32,567 bases of DNA, taken from positions 1 to 32,567 of the forward strand of contig MWSR01000078.1 of the NCBI GenBank assembly GCA_002050095.1, written 5' to 3'. The notes under the pieces are model-generated. The model worked only from the letters and a program-made list of their open reading frames with translations, was not told where the DNA came from and ran no database searches. Of the stretch, positions 23,843-31,155 are shown piece after piece; position 1 is the first letter of the stretch, and the number at the start of each line of letters is the position of its first letter. The translations under genes were made by a program, and so were the position numbers. The stretch is from Microgenomates bacterium UTCPR1. Lineage in GTDB: Bacteria > Patescibacteriota > Microgenomatia > UBA1406 > GWC2-37-13.

Positions 23843-25546
23843 TCCAACTTCTTTAAGGGTGGTTGCGTCTTCAGGCTTCTTGTCAAACCTAAATCTCTCA
23901 AGTCGTGGAAATCGCAACGCGAAGCCGGCCGTGTGTACGGGTGATTTTGTCACTTCGTCGGCGCGAATCTCAACGACAATCGAAGGTGCAATCCAAGCAT
24001 CACACTCCATCCCCTTGTTTACCAAATAATTCTCCGGCTTTTTTTGAATTTTGAAATTTGAAATTTGAGCTTTTAACTGTCGCCATTCGTCATCGGTCAG
24101 ACCGGTACCGATCTTCGCAACGGTCACAAAACGATCTCTATCCTCGTCATAGACTCCGACCAAAAAAGCCCCGATACCAAAATCGGCTCTCTTCCCCTTC
24201 CCGAGATCGTACCCCATGACCACGCAGTCAATCGTATCGTTTACCTTCGACGAATAACTCTTTTTATACTTAATCCAGTTCCATTCCCTTGCCCCAGGCT
24301 TATAAATCCCTTCGATCTTTTTTGCCATGATTCCTTCCAGTCCGTCGTTTACCGCTTTGTCAAACAACTCATCCAAAACCCTGTCTTCGACTACTTTTTT
24401 CTGATCGGTTACAACAATTGTTCTGTTTGACCCCTGTTTCGACAAAACAGATTTTACAAGCTCACCTCTTCTCTCAATAAACGGTCTGTCGATATAACTC
24501 TCACCGTCTTTATACAATAACTCAAAACAAAATAATCGCAACGGTATCTCTTTTACCTTCTCTTCAATGTCATATTTTCTTTTTCTTTGAACGGTCTCTT
24601 GAAACGGTAGGTATTGATCGGTTTTTGGATCAAAACCAATGGCTTCACCCTCAAGGATAACCTCGTTAGCCAATACTTGCTTTTTGATACCGGTAACAAT
24701 ATCCGGATACATAAAAGTTACATCCTCCAGACTTCTAGAAAAAAGTTTGACTTCGGAAGTATCTTTCTTAAAATGAATTTGCAAGCGGAATCCGTCAAAC
24801 TTCGACTCAACCAGACACGGCCCGATCTGCTTTATGATCTCACTTCCCGAAGTCAATCTCTCCGCTCTCATCATGATAATCGGGGTAAATATTTTTGGCT
24901 TTATTTTATTTAACTCTTTTACCCCTTTCTCTTTTATCAGCCTGCCGATATATCCAAGTTCGGGTCGGACATGGTAAGCCGCTTGAATCTGTGGTCGAAG
25001 TTTCTTGTCGCCATCGATCATCCACGAATAAGCGTCAAGGACGGTCATATCCGAAAAACCCATTCGAATATTTCCGGTTGGGATTCTCACCAAAAATCTC
25101 GATGATAGCGGATCAAGTTGCCTTATTAATTGTGAGAGTAAACTGATCTTTTTCTCTTGACTGCCGGCTCCCTGCGAAGTCGCTAAAGAAAAAAATACTT
25201 CATAAACTTCGGTGATCTCCATCTCTCTTTCTTCAAACGAAGTATACTGTTTTTTAAAATTCTCAACCGTTGCGCCAAGATCCCCTATCTTTTTGAACTC
25301 TCTTTCAAAATAGCCCTTATCGATATTAAGAGCCAAAATAGACGACTTAACAATTGTTCTCTCGGCCATCCCAAAATCAATCCCTTCGTAGGCCGGTCTG
25401 ACTCTGCCTTGAAGAAGGTAGATAACTTTCTCCAACTCTTCAAAAGACAGTTGTCTAAATAATTCCGAAAGAATTTTTGTTATCTCAAGACGCGAAGAGG
25501 TATCGCTTATCCTTTTAAAGTAAGTTGATAATTTGCTAAATTTCAT
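23828..25546 (-). CDS. ATP-dependent DNA ligase, archaeal/eukaryal type
   Basis: Seals nicks using ATP through an adenylated lysine. The N-terminal helical DNA-binding domain (residues ~1-220) is followed by motif I ESKFDGFR with the adenylated Lys at ~249, motif III LEGEAIGFD, motif IV GLEGIMAKK, motif V WNWIKYKKSY, and an OB domain ending with APSIVVEIRADEVTKSP. At 572 residues it matches archaeal LigI-type enzymes rather than bacterial NAD-dependent LigA (~670), so it was probably acquired or supplements LigA. A short repeat-like insert (ISNFKIQ) lies at the base of the OB domain. It follows the Fic gene by 23 nt on the same strand. Confidence 0.93.
   Translation of the reverse strand: MKFSKLSTYFKRISDTSSRLEITKILSELFRQLSFEELEKVIYLLQGRVRPAYEGIDFGMAERTIVKSSILALNIDKGYFEREFKKIGDLGATVENFKKQYTSFEEREMEITEVYEVFFSLATSQGAGSQEKKISLLSQLIRQLDPLSSRFLVRIPTGNIRMGFSDMTVLDAYSWMIDGDKKLRPQIQAAYHVRPELGYIGRLIKEKGVKELNKIKPKIFTPIIMMRAERLTSGSEIIKQIGPCLVESKFDGFRLQIHFKKDTSEVKLFSRSLEDVTFMYPDIVTGIKKQVLANEVILEGEAIGFDPKTDQYLPFQETVQRKRKYDIEEKVKEIPLRLFCFELLYKDGESYIDRPFIERRGELVKSVLSKQGSNRTIVVTDQKKVVEDRVLDELFDKAVNDGLEGIMAKKIEGIYKPGAREWNWIKYKKSYSSKVNDTIDCVVMGYDLGKGKRADFGIGAFLVGVYDEDRDRFVTVAKIGTGLTDDEWRQLKAQISNFKIQKKPENYLVNKGMECDAWIAPSIVVEIRADEVTKSPVHTAGFALRFPRLERFRFDKKPEDATTLKEVGLMTP
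24044..24068. repeat. Short AAATTTCAAATTT-type repeat inside the ligase gene
   Basis: Three imperfect heptad-like copies of TTTGAAA read in frame as QISNFKIQK. Similar tandem AAATTTCAAATTT sequences are scattered in Microgenomates genomes (from memory). It falls in a loop of the OB domain rather than in a ligase motif. Confidence 0.45.
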
Positions 25547-25569
25547 TTTTTAAAGTTCCACAACTGCGG

Positions 25570-26613
25570 TTAAACCAGTACGTACCTTGCCGCTTTAGTC
25601 GAACCGACTTTTTTAATTAAGCCTTTTTTTATTAGATCCTGCAGATCCCTCAAAACGGTATCTTCCGATACCTCCGGAAAAACATCTCCAAATATTTGAT
25701 TTTGAATATAGCCGACTTCGTGTAAATACTCAACCAACTTCATCTGTCTTTCGGTAAGATAGATCTGTTGACCGCCAAACTTTTCTTTTAACTTGACGTC
25801 CTTGGATAGCTTAAGTATCTTTTCTTTGATTTTTTCAAATTCGACCGCCGCTCCAAAAGTAAAATATTCAAGCCAGCTCGAAAGATCGCCTGCCGATGCT
25901 TTTTGCAGACTATGATAGTAAGAGGCGGCATCTTTATCATAGTACTCTTCAAGCGAAAAGAATCTTCTGATATCATAGCCGCCCAAAAGCAAAATTAAAG
26001 TTGCCAACAGTCTCGAAACCCGTCCGTTACCGTCAATAAAGGGATGAATTCTTACCAACTCATGATGGGCAATCCCTGCCTTCAAAACGGGATGAAGTCT
26101 GTCTTTATCGTCTTTATTTAACCAGTAGATATATTCCCTCATCAAAAACGGAACTTCAAGAGGAGGGGGAGGCTTGAAGGTCACTTCACCCGTTTGGGAG
26201 TTTCTGATTATCACCTGTTTGTTTCTATACACCCCCATCTGTTCCGTAGACAGTATTTTATCGGTAATCGTTCGGTGCATCTTTTTGATGAGAAACTCGG
26301 TAATTTTATCGATCTTTTTGTTTGCTTCTTCATCGATAAGCTCAATTACTTTACGATAGTTAATAATCTCCTGGATATCCCGCGGCCTGCCGATCACGTC
26401 TTTGCCTTCCAGGATATCTTTGGCATCATCTTTTTGAAGGGTGTTTCCTTCCAGATGGGTTCCGTGGTAGGCGGAACGGATGATGGCGTCTTGTTTGAAC
26501 TGTTTTTCCCACAAAGGTAAAAGAGGAGAGTGTTTGATCACCTCTTCGGCAGCCTCAATTTTGGCAATATTTGTTAAAATTTTATTAGTGATGGAAAAAG
26601 CAGGATTAAACAT
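25570..26613 (-). CDS. Fic-domain AMP-transferase with C-terminal winged helix
   Basis: Fic enzymes usually attach AMP to protein hydroxyls. The catalytic loop HPFIDGNGRVSR (residues 190-201) matches HPFx(D/E)GNGRxxR completely, so the enzyme should be active. An N-terminal segment AYHGTHLEGN (48-57) resembles the inhibitory-helix motif (S/T)xxxE(G/N): the Glu and Gly are there but the Ser/Thr position is Gly. The last ~80 residues look like a winged helix (LTERQMKLVEYL, SEDTVLRDLQDLIKKGLI). The 347-residue layout is that of stand-alone Fic/DOC proteins with a DNA-binding tail. It is divergent from a pilin-like gene and followed by the ATP-dependent ligase. Confidence 0.92.
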   Translation of the reverse strand: MFNPAFSITNKILTNIAKIEAAEEVIKHSPLLPLWEKQFKQDAIIRSAYHGTHLEGNTLQKDDAKDILEGKDVIGRPRDIQEIINYRKVIELIDEEANKKIDKITEFLIKKMHRTITDKILSTEQMGVYRNKQVIIRNSQTGEVTFKPPPPLEVPFLMREYIYWLNKDDKDRLHPVLKAGIAHHELVRIHPFIDGNGRVSRLLATLILLLGGYDIRRFFSLEEYYDKDAASYYHSLQKASAGDLSSWLEYFTFGAAVEFEKIKEKILKLSKDVKLKEKFGGQQIYLTERQMKLVEYLHEVGYIQNQIFGDVFPEVSEDTVLRDLQDLIKKGLIKKVGSTKAARYVLV

Positions 26614-26620
26614 TTAAAAT

Positions 26621-26630
26621 ATTATATACT
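26621..26630. promoter_or_regulatory. Overlapping divergent -10 boxes for Fic and pilin-like genes
   Basis: Minus-strand TATAAT (26621-26626) lies 7 nt before the Fic ATG at 26613. Plus-strand TATACT (26625-26630) lies 7 nt before the ATG at 26638. The two boxes share two bases within a 24-bp gap, so the promoters must exclude each other. -35 elements are weak on both sides. Confidence 0.65.
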
Positions 26631-26637
26631 AAAAGCT

Positions 26638-26934
26638 ATGTACTTGTCTCAAGTTGACATCCAAAAACAGTTTGTCCCGGCCGGCAAGATAAATTCTATC
26701 GGTGGGATTGTCAACCTTCTTCTTCCGATTATGTTGATAGGTTCGGCACTGATCTTTCTGGCAATGTCGCTTTTTGGAGGGTTTATGTACATCACTCAAG
26801 GCGATAATCCCGAGGGTCTGAAAAAAGCAAGGTCAACGGTTATCTTCGCCGTACTTGGTCTCGTTATTGTCATTATTAGTTTTGTTGCCGTTCAAATAAT
26901 TGGTAAAATGTTTGGAATACAGAAGATTATTTGA
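26638..26934 (+). CDS. Small pilin-like membrane protein (T4SS-pilin family type)
   Basis: A 98-residue protein with two hydrophobic helices (~28-52 and ~70-95) around the loop LFGGFMYITQGDNPEGLKKARSTV, the signature shared with the copies at 4119-4460, 10770-11507 and 26937-27311. It has no cleavable signal peptide in the usual sense; the N-terminal 25 residues are polar. It starts a two-gene unit with the next pilin-like gene (2-nt gap). Family membership is fairly sure; filament or channel function is inferred. Confidence 0.75.
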   Translation: MYLSQVDIQKQFVPAGKINSIGGIVNLLLPIMLIGSALIFLAMSLFGGFMYITQGDNPEGLKKARSTVIFAVLGLVIVIISFVAVQIIGKMFGIQKII

Positions 26935-26936
26935 CT

Positions 26937-27311
26937 ATGAAACTTTTAGCGGAAGACATCAATAGTATTTTCGGCACCGTCAAGCCTCCGGAAGGGATGA
27001 GTTTTGGCAGCGATGATCCGGCGCAAGGATTCTCAAAACTAATAAGTTTTGGTATTCGCCTGTTTATCATCGGGTCGGGTCTGCTTTTACTTGTTTATCT
27101 TCTCTGGGGTGCATTTGATTGGATAAACTCCGGTGGAGAAAAAGAAAAGATTCAAAAAGCTCAAAGCAAGATTACAAATGCTCTTATCGGCCTTGTCATA
27201 ATCTTTGTAGTACTATCGGTATTCAACGTCCTGGTCGGCGGTATGTTGGGCATCATTCAGGTTGAGGACGACGGCAGTTGGACATTCAGTCTTCCGACTC
27301 TTGGAGAGTAA
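26937..27311 (+). CDS. Small pilin-like membrane protein (T4SS-pilin family type), second in tandem
   Basis: A 124-residue protein: a polar N-terminus, a first helix FGIRLFIIGSGLLLLVYLLW, the loop WGAFDWINSGGEKEKIQKAQSKIT, a second helix, then a short acidic tail (VEDDGSWTFSLPTLGE) absent from the neighbour. The ATG at 26937 is preferred to an in-frame TTG at 26931, which would overlap the upstream stop. Tandem placement of two different members suggests a duplicated pair with separate roles. Its 3' end overlaps the convergent kinase gene by 26 bp. Confidence 0.72.
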   Translation: MKLLAEDINSIFGTVKPPEGMSFGSDDPAQGFSKLISFGIRLFIIGSGLLLLVYLLWGAFDWINSGGEKEKIQKAQSKITNALIGLVIIFVVLSVFNVLVGGMLGIIQVEDDGSWTFSLPTLGE

Positions 27312-28056
27312 CCAGAGTTCTTACTCTAAAAAGATCGTCGGTCAAATTACTTTCAATACCGGCATCGGCCAACTTAAGGCACTGATTAACCTTGTATTCC
27401 ATCCCTCCCGATACGTCTTTTGTTCTTTGACGGTAAAACAAAGGCTGGCGATCGGTTAGTTTGGCAAGTGATTTTCTGGTTATCTTTCTTATTGTTTTTT
27501 TCCTTCCCTCACTGTTGATGACAACCCCGGCAGACGAGCCGACAAAGATCGCTCTCTCCACCCGGATATCGTTTTTTTTAAAAAATATGGCCAGGTCTGT
27601 CAGTAATTTGTCCATCGATAAGATTATAGGACCCGACCTTCTATCTTCAACAATATCGGCATGAAAAACGGGGACGACTCCCTCTTTTAACAGTTTTGTC
27701 AACAAATCCAAAGATGCATCGGTCAACTTTCCCGATTCATAAGTTGTCACTCGATCAGGCTCAAGTATCTTTGCCTGCAGGCCAGCTTTGACAAGCTCGT
27801 CAACGACAATACCGGCGATCTCCCGACAGGCCAATTTTATCTTGGCCGAACCTGCCTTTAGATTATTCCTATATTTAAAGGCAACCGGATGCCCAAAGCT
27901 TCCGGCTCCGATGAAAACAACGGTGTTAAAGTCTTTCTTCAGGCTGGCAGTTTGACGTGCCAATCGTAAGATTCTGTCTTTTCTCACGCTTTTTGCCTTC
28001 CCTTTATCGGTAACGACCGACCCCCCAAGCTTGATAAATAGAAGTTGTTTGTCCAT
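27286..28056 (-). CDS. Isopentenyl phosphate kinase-like amino-acid-kinase family protein
   Basis: The sequence follows archaeal isopentenyl phosphate kinase closely: FIKLGGSVVTDK at the phosphate loop, FIGAGSFGHPVAFKY with the catalytic-type His at 56, VVPVFHADIVEDRRSGPIILSMD, and DVSGGMEYKV near the C-terminus. IPK phosphorylates isopentenyl phosphate to IPP in the alternative mevalonate route or recycles IP. At 256 residues it has the expected length. UMP or glutamate kinase is unlikely given the SFGHPVA motif. It starts 2 nt after the stop of the 581-residue envelope protein, so it is probably the last gene of that unit. No other isoprenoid gene is in the window. Confidence 0.85.
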   Translation of the reverse strand: MDKQLLFIKLGGSVVTDKGKAKSVRKDRILRLARQTASLKKDFNTVVFIGAGSFGHPVAFKYRNNLKAGSAKIKLACREIAGIVVDELVKAGLQAKILEPDRVTTYESGKLTDASLDLLTKLLKEGVVPVFHADIVEDRRSGPIILSMDKLLTDLAIFFKKNDIRVERAIFVGSSAGVVINSEGRKKTIRKITRKSLAKLTDRQPLFYRQRTKDVSGGMEYKVNQCLKLADAGIESNLTDDLFRVRTLVTLQESED

Positions 28057-28058
28057 TT

Positions 28059-29804
28059 TTAATCTATTTCATAGATCTTGCTCCCTTTCAAAAACAAGAT
28101 CCTATTTCCATAGACAACAAAGTCGTCTCCCTCATCTATTATTTGAGAATTAATCTGCTCGACAAAGTCACCCGTCTTCCCAACCACGTAGATAACACCC
28201 TTACTCTTATCCCAAAGATAGACTTTATCTTCTTCTTTGGAGGTAAAGACTCTATTAAAAAAAACGTCTTTATTCGGAAGATCAATATCAAAGCCGTCTC
28301 TTGATCCCGAAGTATACTTCATTACCGTCTTATCTCCTGCCAAAAAGATCGACCCGTCAATGACAAAAGATTTCACCTTCGACAGATCGCTCGACTGACC
28401 GCTTTGAAAGTATCCGATTTTATTTCCAAACTCGTCTTCCCCTTTCTGATACTTCCAGATCTCATCCTTACCTTTATCCAAAAGGTAAATATTCCCGTTA
28501 TACATTGTCATATCGGCAATCTCACCCCAGTCCTTATCCTGATCAATTACTTTTTTCAGCTTAGTTCCTTCAATCGTATAGACCCCGGATCCTTTTATAA
28601 ATACATACACGTTGTCCTCATACGCCGCAACCAGATCCGTCTTTTTAAAATCGGAGTTAACTATTTTTTCAAGAGATTTCTTGTCAACCGCCAGACGATA
28701 GATCACACCTCTTTTCTTATCTAAAATAAAAGCGCTGTCTCTATCAAGATATATTATTTCCCCCGAAGCCGCCTTATCGTCAACGGCCAAATCAAAAAAC
28801 TCACTAAAGCTTTTCTGCTCCTTCTTAAATATTCTATTTTCGGTTCGGAAGATTATTTCTTCCAGCCTGCTCAACTGCGCTTTTTTTACTCCTTTATCGT
28901 TTTTTAACTTGTCAACTTCTTCTTTTGACTCTTTGATTAAGATCGTCGCCCGATCCATATTTAAAAATGCCACTTCTTCGGCCGAGGCCAATTTTTGGGT
29001 AATCAGCTCTTCGGTCATCTTTACCTTTTTACTCGCATTACTATATATTCTCCGTTGAAATCCCAAAATGACACTCCAGATAAATAATAAAAATAAAATT
29101 ATTACCGTCAAAAAAGTAAATGTTTTTTTACCGGTTTTCATCAGTCTCCAAATATCCACAACCTTCTCCGTTATTTTTTTTATTCTGCTGTCGCGACTTT
29201 GGTATTCCTCCCGTGAGGATTCGGCCAGAGTCATATCTTCCTGTTCGGCCAAATTGAAGCTCACAAAAAGCGATACCGCCCCAAGATCACTTTTTGCTTT
29301 TAAAGTTGGAGTAATCTCCTCAATGATCTGGCTTGGCGACCGATGATCAAAAACATCTTTTAATCCTTTTTCTCCTCCTACCAGTTCAAAAAAATTATCG
29401 GTTAAAAAAATAAAAATATCTTTGTCTTGAACGGGGCCGGAAGCGGTATTATCCCTTTCAATCAGGAGTCCCATTTTATCGCCTCTCTTGATATATATCT
29501 TACCTCTGCCGACTGTTTTTAGGTAGATCCCTCCTTCTTTGTAAAAACCCATCGCAATCGAAATACCCGACGGTAAGTTCTTTTCTTCAATTAATTCGGC
29601 TACAAAATTATCAAGCGATGAAAGTCGGTCAATCTTCACTAAAGCCATCTTCTTTTTAACAAATTCAACGAACTCATGTCCTTGCTCTTGACTAAAACCC
29701 GATGATGCCTCAAAGCAAAAAAATAAATTATCCAGATTAACTACCGTCGAGTAGCCGTCTTCTTTCTGTTCTCCCAAATAAAATGCCAGATCCTGACGAT
29801 ACAT
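28059..29804 (-). CDS. PP2C-like / transmembrane / beta-propeller-like protein
   Basis: A 581-residue, three-part protein. Residues ~1-185 resemble a degenerate PP2C-type (PPM) phosphatase fold: a SGxS region, GRGKIYIKRGD and DIFIFLTDNFFEL strands, but not the usual metal-binding Asp set, so activity is doubtful. One membrane helix lies at 229-249. Outside it is a coiled-coil segment (~260-330) and about six repeats of a YLDRDSAFILDKKRGVIYRL-like pattern, consistent with a beta-propeller. It could carry a signal from the propeller side to the cytoplasm (inference). It follows a 70-residue 2-TM protein with no gap. Confidence 0.6.
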   Translation of the reverse strand: MYRQDLAFYLGEQKEDGYSTVVNLDNLFFCFEASSGFSQEQGHEFVEFVKKKMALVKIDRLSSLDNFVAELIEEKNLPSGISIAMGFYKEGGIYLKTVGRGKIYIKRGDKMGLLIERDNTASGPVQDKDIFIFLTDNFFELVGGEKGLKDVFDHRSPSQIIEEITPTLKAKSDLGAVSLFVSFNLAEQEDMTLAESSREEYQSRDSRIKKITEKVVDIWRLMKTGKKTFTFLTVIILFLLFIWSVILGFQRRIYSNASKKVKMTEELITQKLASAEEVAFLNMDRATILIKESKEEVDKLKNDKGVKKAQLSRLEEIIFRTENRIFKKEQKSFSEFFDLAVDDKAASGEIIYLDRDSAFILDKKRGVIYRLAVDKKSLEKIVNSDFKKTDLVAAYEDNVYVFIKGSGVYTIEGTKLKKVIDQDKDWGEIADMTMYNGNIYLLDKGKDEIWKYQKGEDEFGNKIGYFQSGQSSDLSKVKSFVIDGSIFLAGDKTVMKYTSGSRDGFDIDLPNKDVFFNRVFTSKEEDKVYLWDKSKGVIYVVGKTGDFVEQINSQIIDEGDDFVVYGNRILFLKGSKIYEID

Positions 29805-30017
29805 TTAAAGCAAAAAAATAGAAAATATTAATAATATTATCCCAATCGTAACCTGCAAAGAGCTGATAAAGATTATCAACCAATTGAATTCATCTTCAAG
29901 AGTTTTACTCATAATCTTAACCTGTTTGGATACAACAACGGAAAAAAGGACAAAAATTCCCGACAAAACAATCGCCGATACCTTAAAAAATATGTCAATG
30001 ATAAAATTAAACTCCAT
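29805..30017 (-). CDS. Small two-helix membrane protein
   Basis: A 70-residue protein with two hydrophobic helices (~8-30 and ~46-68) joined by a charged cytoplasmic-type loop (SKQVKIMSKTLEDEFNW). I do not recognise a named family. It overlaps the end of the PH-domain gene by 11 bp, and its stop abuts the ATG of the 581-residue protein, so the three genes form a tight cassette and the protein is probably a partner of one of them. Confidence 0.65.
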   Translation of the reverse strand: MEFNFIIDIFFKVSAIVLSGIFVLFSVVVSKQVKIMSKTLEDEFNWLIIFISSLQVTIGIILLIFSIFLL

Positions 30018-30561
30018 GTTTTTTGCTTAACAACCTATTAATCTGTTGAACAGCTTCGGCAGGATAAGGAATATCCGCAAACTCTATATTAACTTCTTGA
30101 CCGGCGGTTTGAATAAAGACCGTACCAAAGTCAAAAAATGACTCAAAATAACCGCCGCTTTTAATAGTTATATCCTCAATTTTATCGAGCCTTGCGGTTG
30201 TAACCTCCTTATAAATTACCCCGCTTAAATCAATATCTATTATTCTTTTATTGGTGATTATCCCGACGTTGAAGTACCAGGTTATGATATTTATCCAAAT
30301 AAAACTTAATATAAAAGTTAACAAAATACAGTTGGCAACGAATATCTTATTTAAGCTAAGAAATGACGGCATAAAAAAATTTATGATCAGCAACAGAACA
30401 AATAAAACTACGGCGTTGACTATCCATCTTAGCTGGGTAAAAGGATGAGCACGTAACATAATGATTATCTTTTCTCCCGGCTCATAAGACTCAAATCTAA
30501 TTTTGGGATATAAAAGATAAGAAGAAAAAACGCGTCTTTCCGATTTTGGATTGTTTTCCAT
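30007..30561 (-). CDS. Membrane protein with bacterial PH domain
   Basis: A 184-residue protein. A polar N-terminus with PGEKIIIMLRAHPFTQL is followed by two membrane helices (~47-66 and ~73-95) and then a bacterial PH-like (DUF304-type) domain starting at NVGIITNKRIIDIDLSGVIYKEVTTARLDKIEDITIKSGGYFESFFDFGTVFIQTAG. The ITNKRI and LDKIEDI stretches are characteristic. It is the first gene of the cassette 30561-28059 (and likely IPK). Such proteins sit in the membrane; the partner is unknown. TATAAT lies 8 nt before the ATG. Confidence 0.82.
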   Translation of the reverse strand: MENNPKSERRVFSSYLLYPKIRFESYEPGEKIIIMLRAHPFTQLRWIVNAVVLFVLLLIINFFMPSFLSLNKIFVANCILLTFILSFIWINIITWYFNVGIITNKRIIDIDLSGVIYKEVTTARLDKIEDITIKSGGYFESFFDFGTVFIQTAGQEVNIEFADIPYPAEAVQQINRLLSKKHGV

Positions 30562-30579
30562 CTAATAGTATTATATACT
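30551..30579 (+). promoter_or_regulatory. 5S rRNA promoter, interleaved with the divergent PH-gene promoter
   Basis: Plus strand: TTGTTT (30551-30556), 17 bp, TATACT (30574-30579), then 7 nt to the first base of the 5S gene at 30587. Minus-strand TATAAT for the PH gene lies at 30570-30575 and overlaps this -10 by two bases. The 5S -35 lies within the first codons of the PH gene. Confidence 0.65.
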
Positions 30580-30586
30580 ATATAAT

Positions 30587-30708
30587 TGCCCTGGTTATTT
30601 ATGCAACTTGGCACCACCCTTTTCCATCCCGAACAAGGAAGTGAAACAAGTTAGCGCCAATGATACTATCGCCGAGAGGTGGAGGGAAAGTAGGTCATAG
30701 CCAGGGCA
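30587..30708 (+). rRNA. rrf: 5S ribosomal RNA
   Basis: A 122-nt 5S rRNA. The terminal helix TGCCCTGG/CCAGGGCA closes perfectly (30587-30594 with 30701-30708). The inner conserved sequences are present: CCATCCCGAACAAGGAAGTGAAACA in loop B/helix III style and CGCCGAGAGGTGGAGGGAAAGTAGG for helices IV-V. It stands alone; no 16S, 23S or tRNA adjoins it. Seven T's follow at once (30709-30715), so the terminal helix itself can act as the terminator stem. Confidence 0.95.
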
Positions 30709-30716
30709 TTTTTTTA

Positions 30717-31151
30717 TCAAAATATTTCTTTTTTACAGGAATTGACAATTTCCTGAACGTCGACTTTCTTTGAAGTATACCTGTAAATCAACTCCTCAAG
30801 CGAAGTAATATCGTTTGTTGCCAGTACTCCTTCCATATTCGCCACATATTTGGACAGGTCCAATTCGTTTGTTTTCTCTCCCGATTTGACTACCAATCTA
30901 ACCTGACGATTTTTTATATAGACTCTATACTCCTGCCCTTCCATTTTATAATGGCAGACCAACGGTCCTTCAAAGTCGATACTAACTTTCTTTGTGTTTC
31001 TTGGTTTTATCGTAACCGTTGGAGAAATCCCATCTATTCTATTGTAGATTTTAATAGGCTTTTCGTTGAACTTCAGTACCAAAGCGAAGATAACAATTAC
31101 AATCGGAACTATCATCACCGCTTTCGAGGCTATTGAAAAAAAGTCGTCCAT
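30717..31151 (-). CDS. Anchored protein of unknown function
   Basis: A 144-residue protein with the start set at the ATG at 31151 (MDDFFSIASK), 4 nt after the stop of the DUF2130 gene; the upstream ATG at 31223 would lie inside that gene. One N-terminal membrane helix (VMIVPIVIVIFALVL, ~12-27) is followed by a soluble beta-rich domain with VTIKPRNTKKVSIDFEGPLVCHYKMEGQEYRVYIKNRQVRLVV and a C-terminal helix pair. I do not recognise the family. It ends 8 nt from the 5S gene on the opposite strand and is probably co-transcribed with the DUF2130 gene. Confidence 0.65.
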   Translation of the reverse strand: MDDFFSIASKAVMIVPIVIVIFALVLKFNEKPIKIYNRIDGISPTVTIKPRNTKKVSIDFEGPLVCHYKMEGQEYRVYIKNRQVRLVVKSGEKTNELDLSKYVANMEGVLATNDITSLEELIYRYTSKKVDVQEIVNSCKKEIF

Positions 31152-31155
31152 TTTA

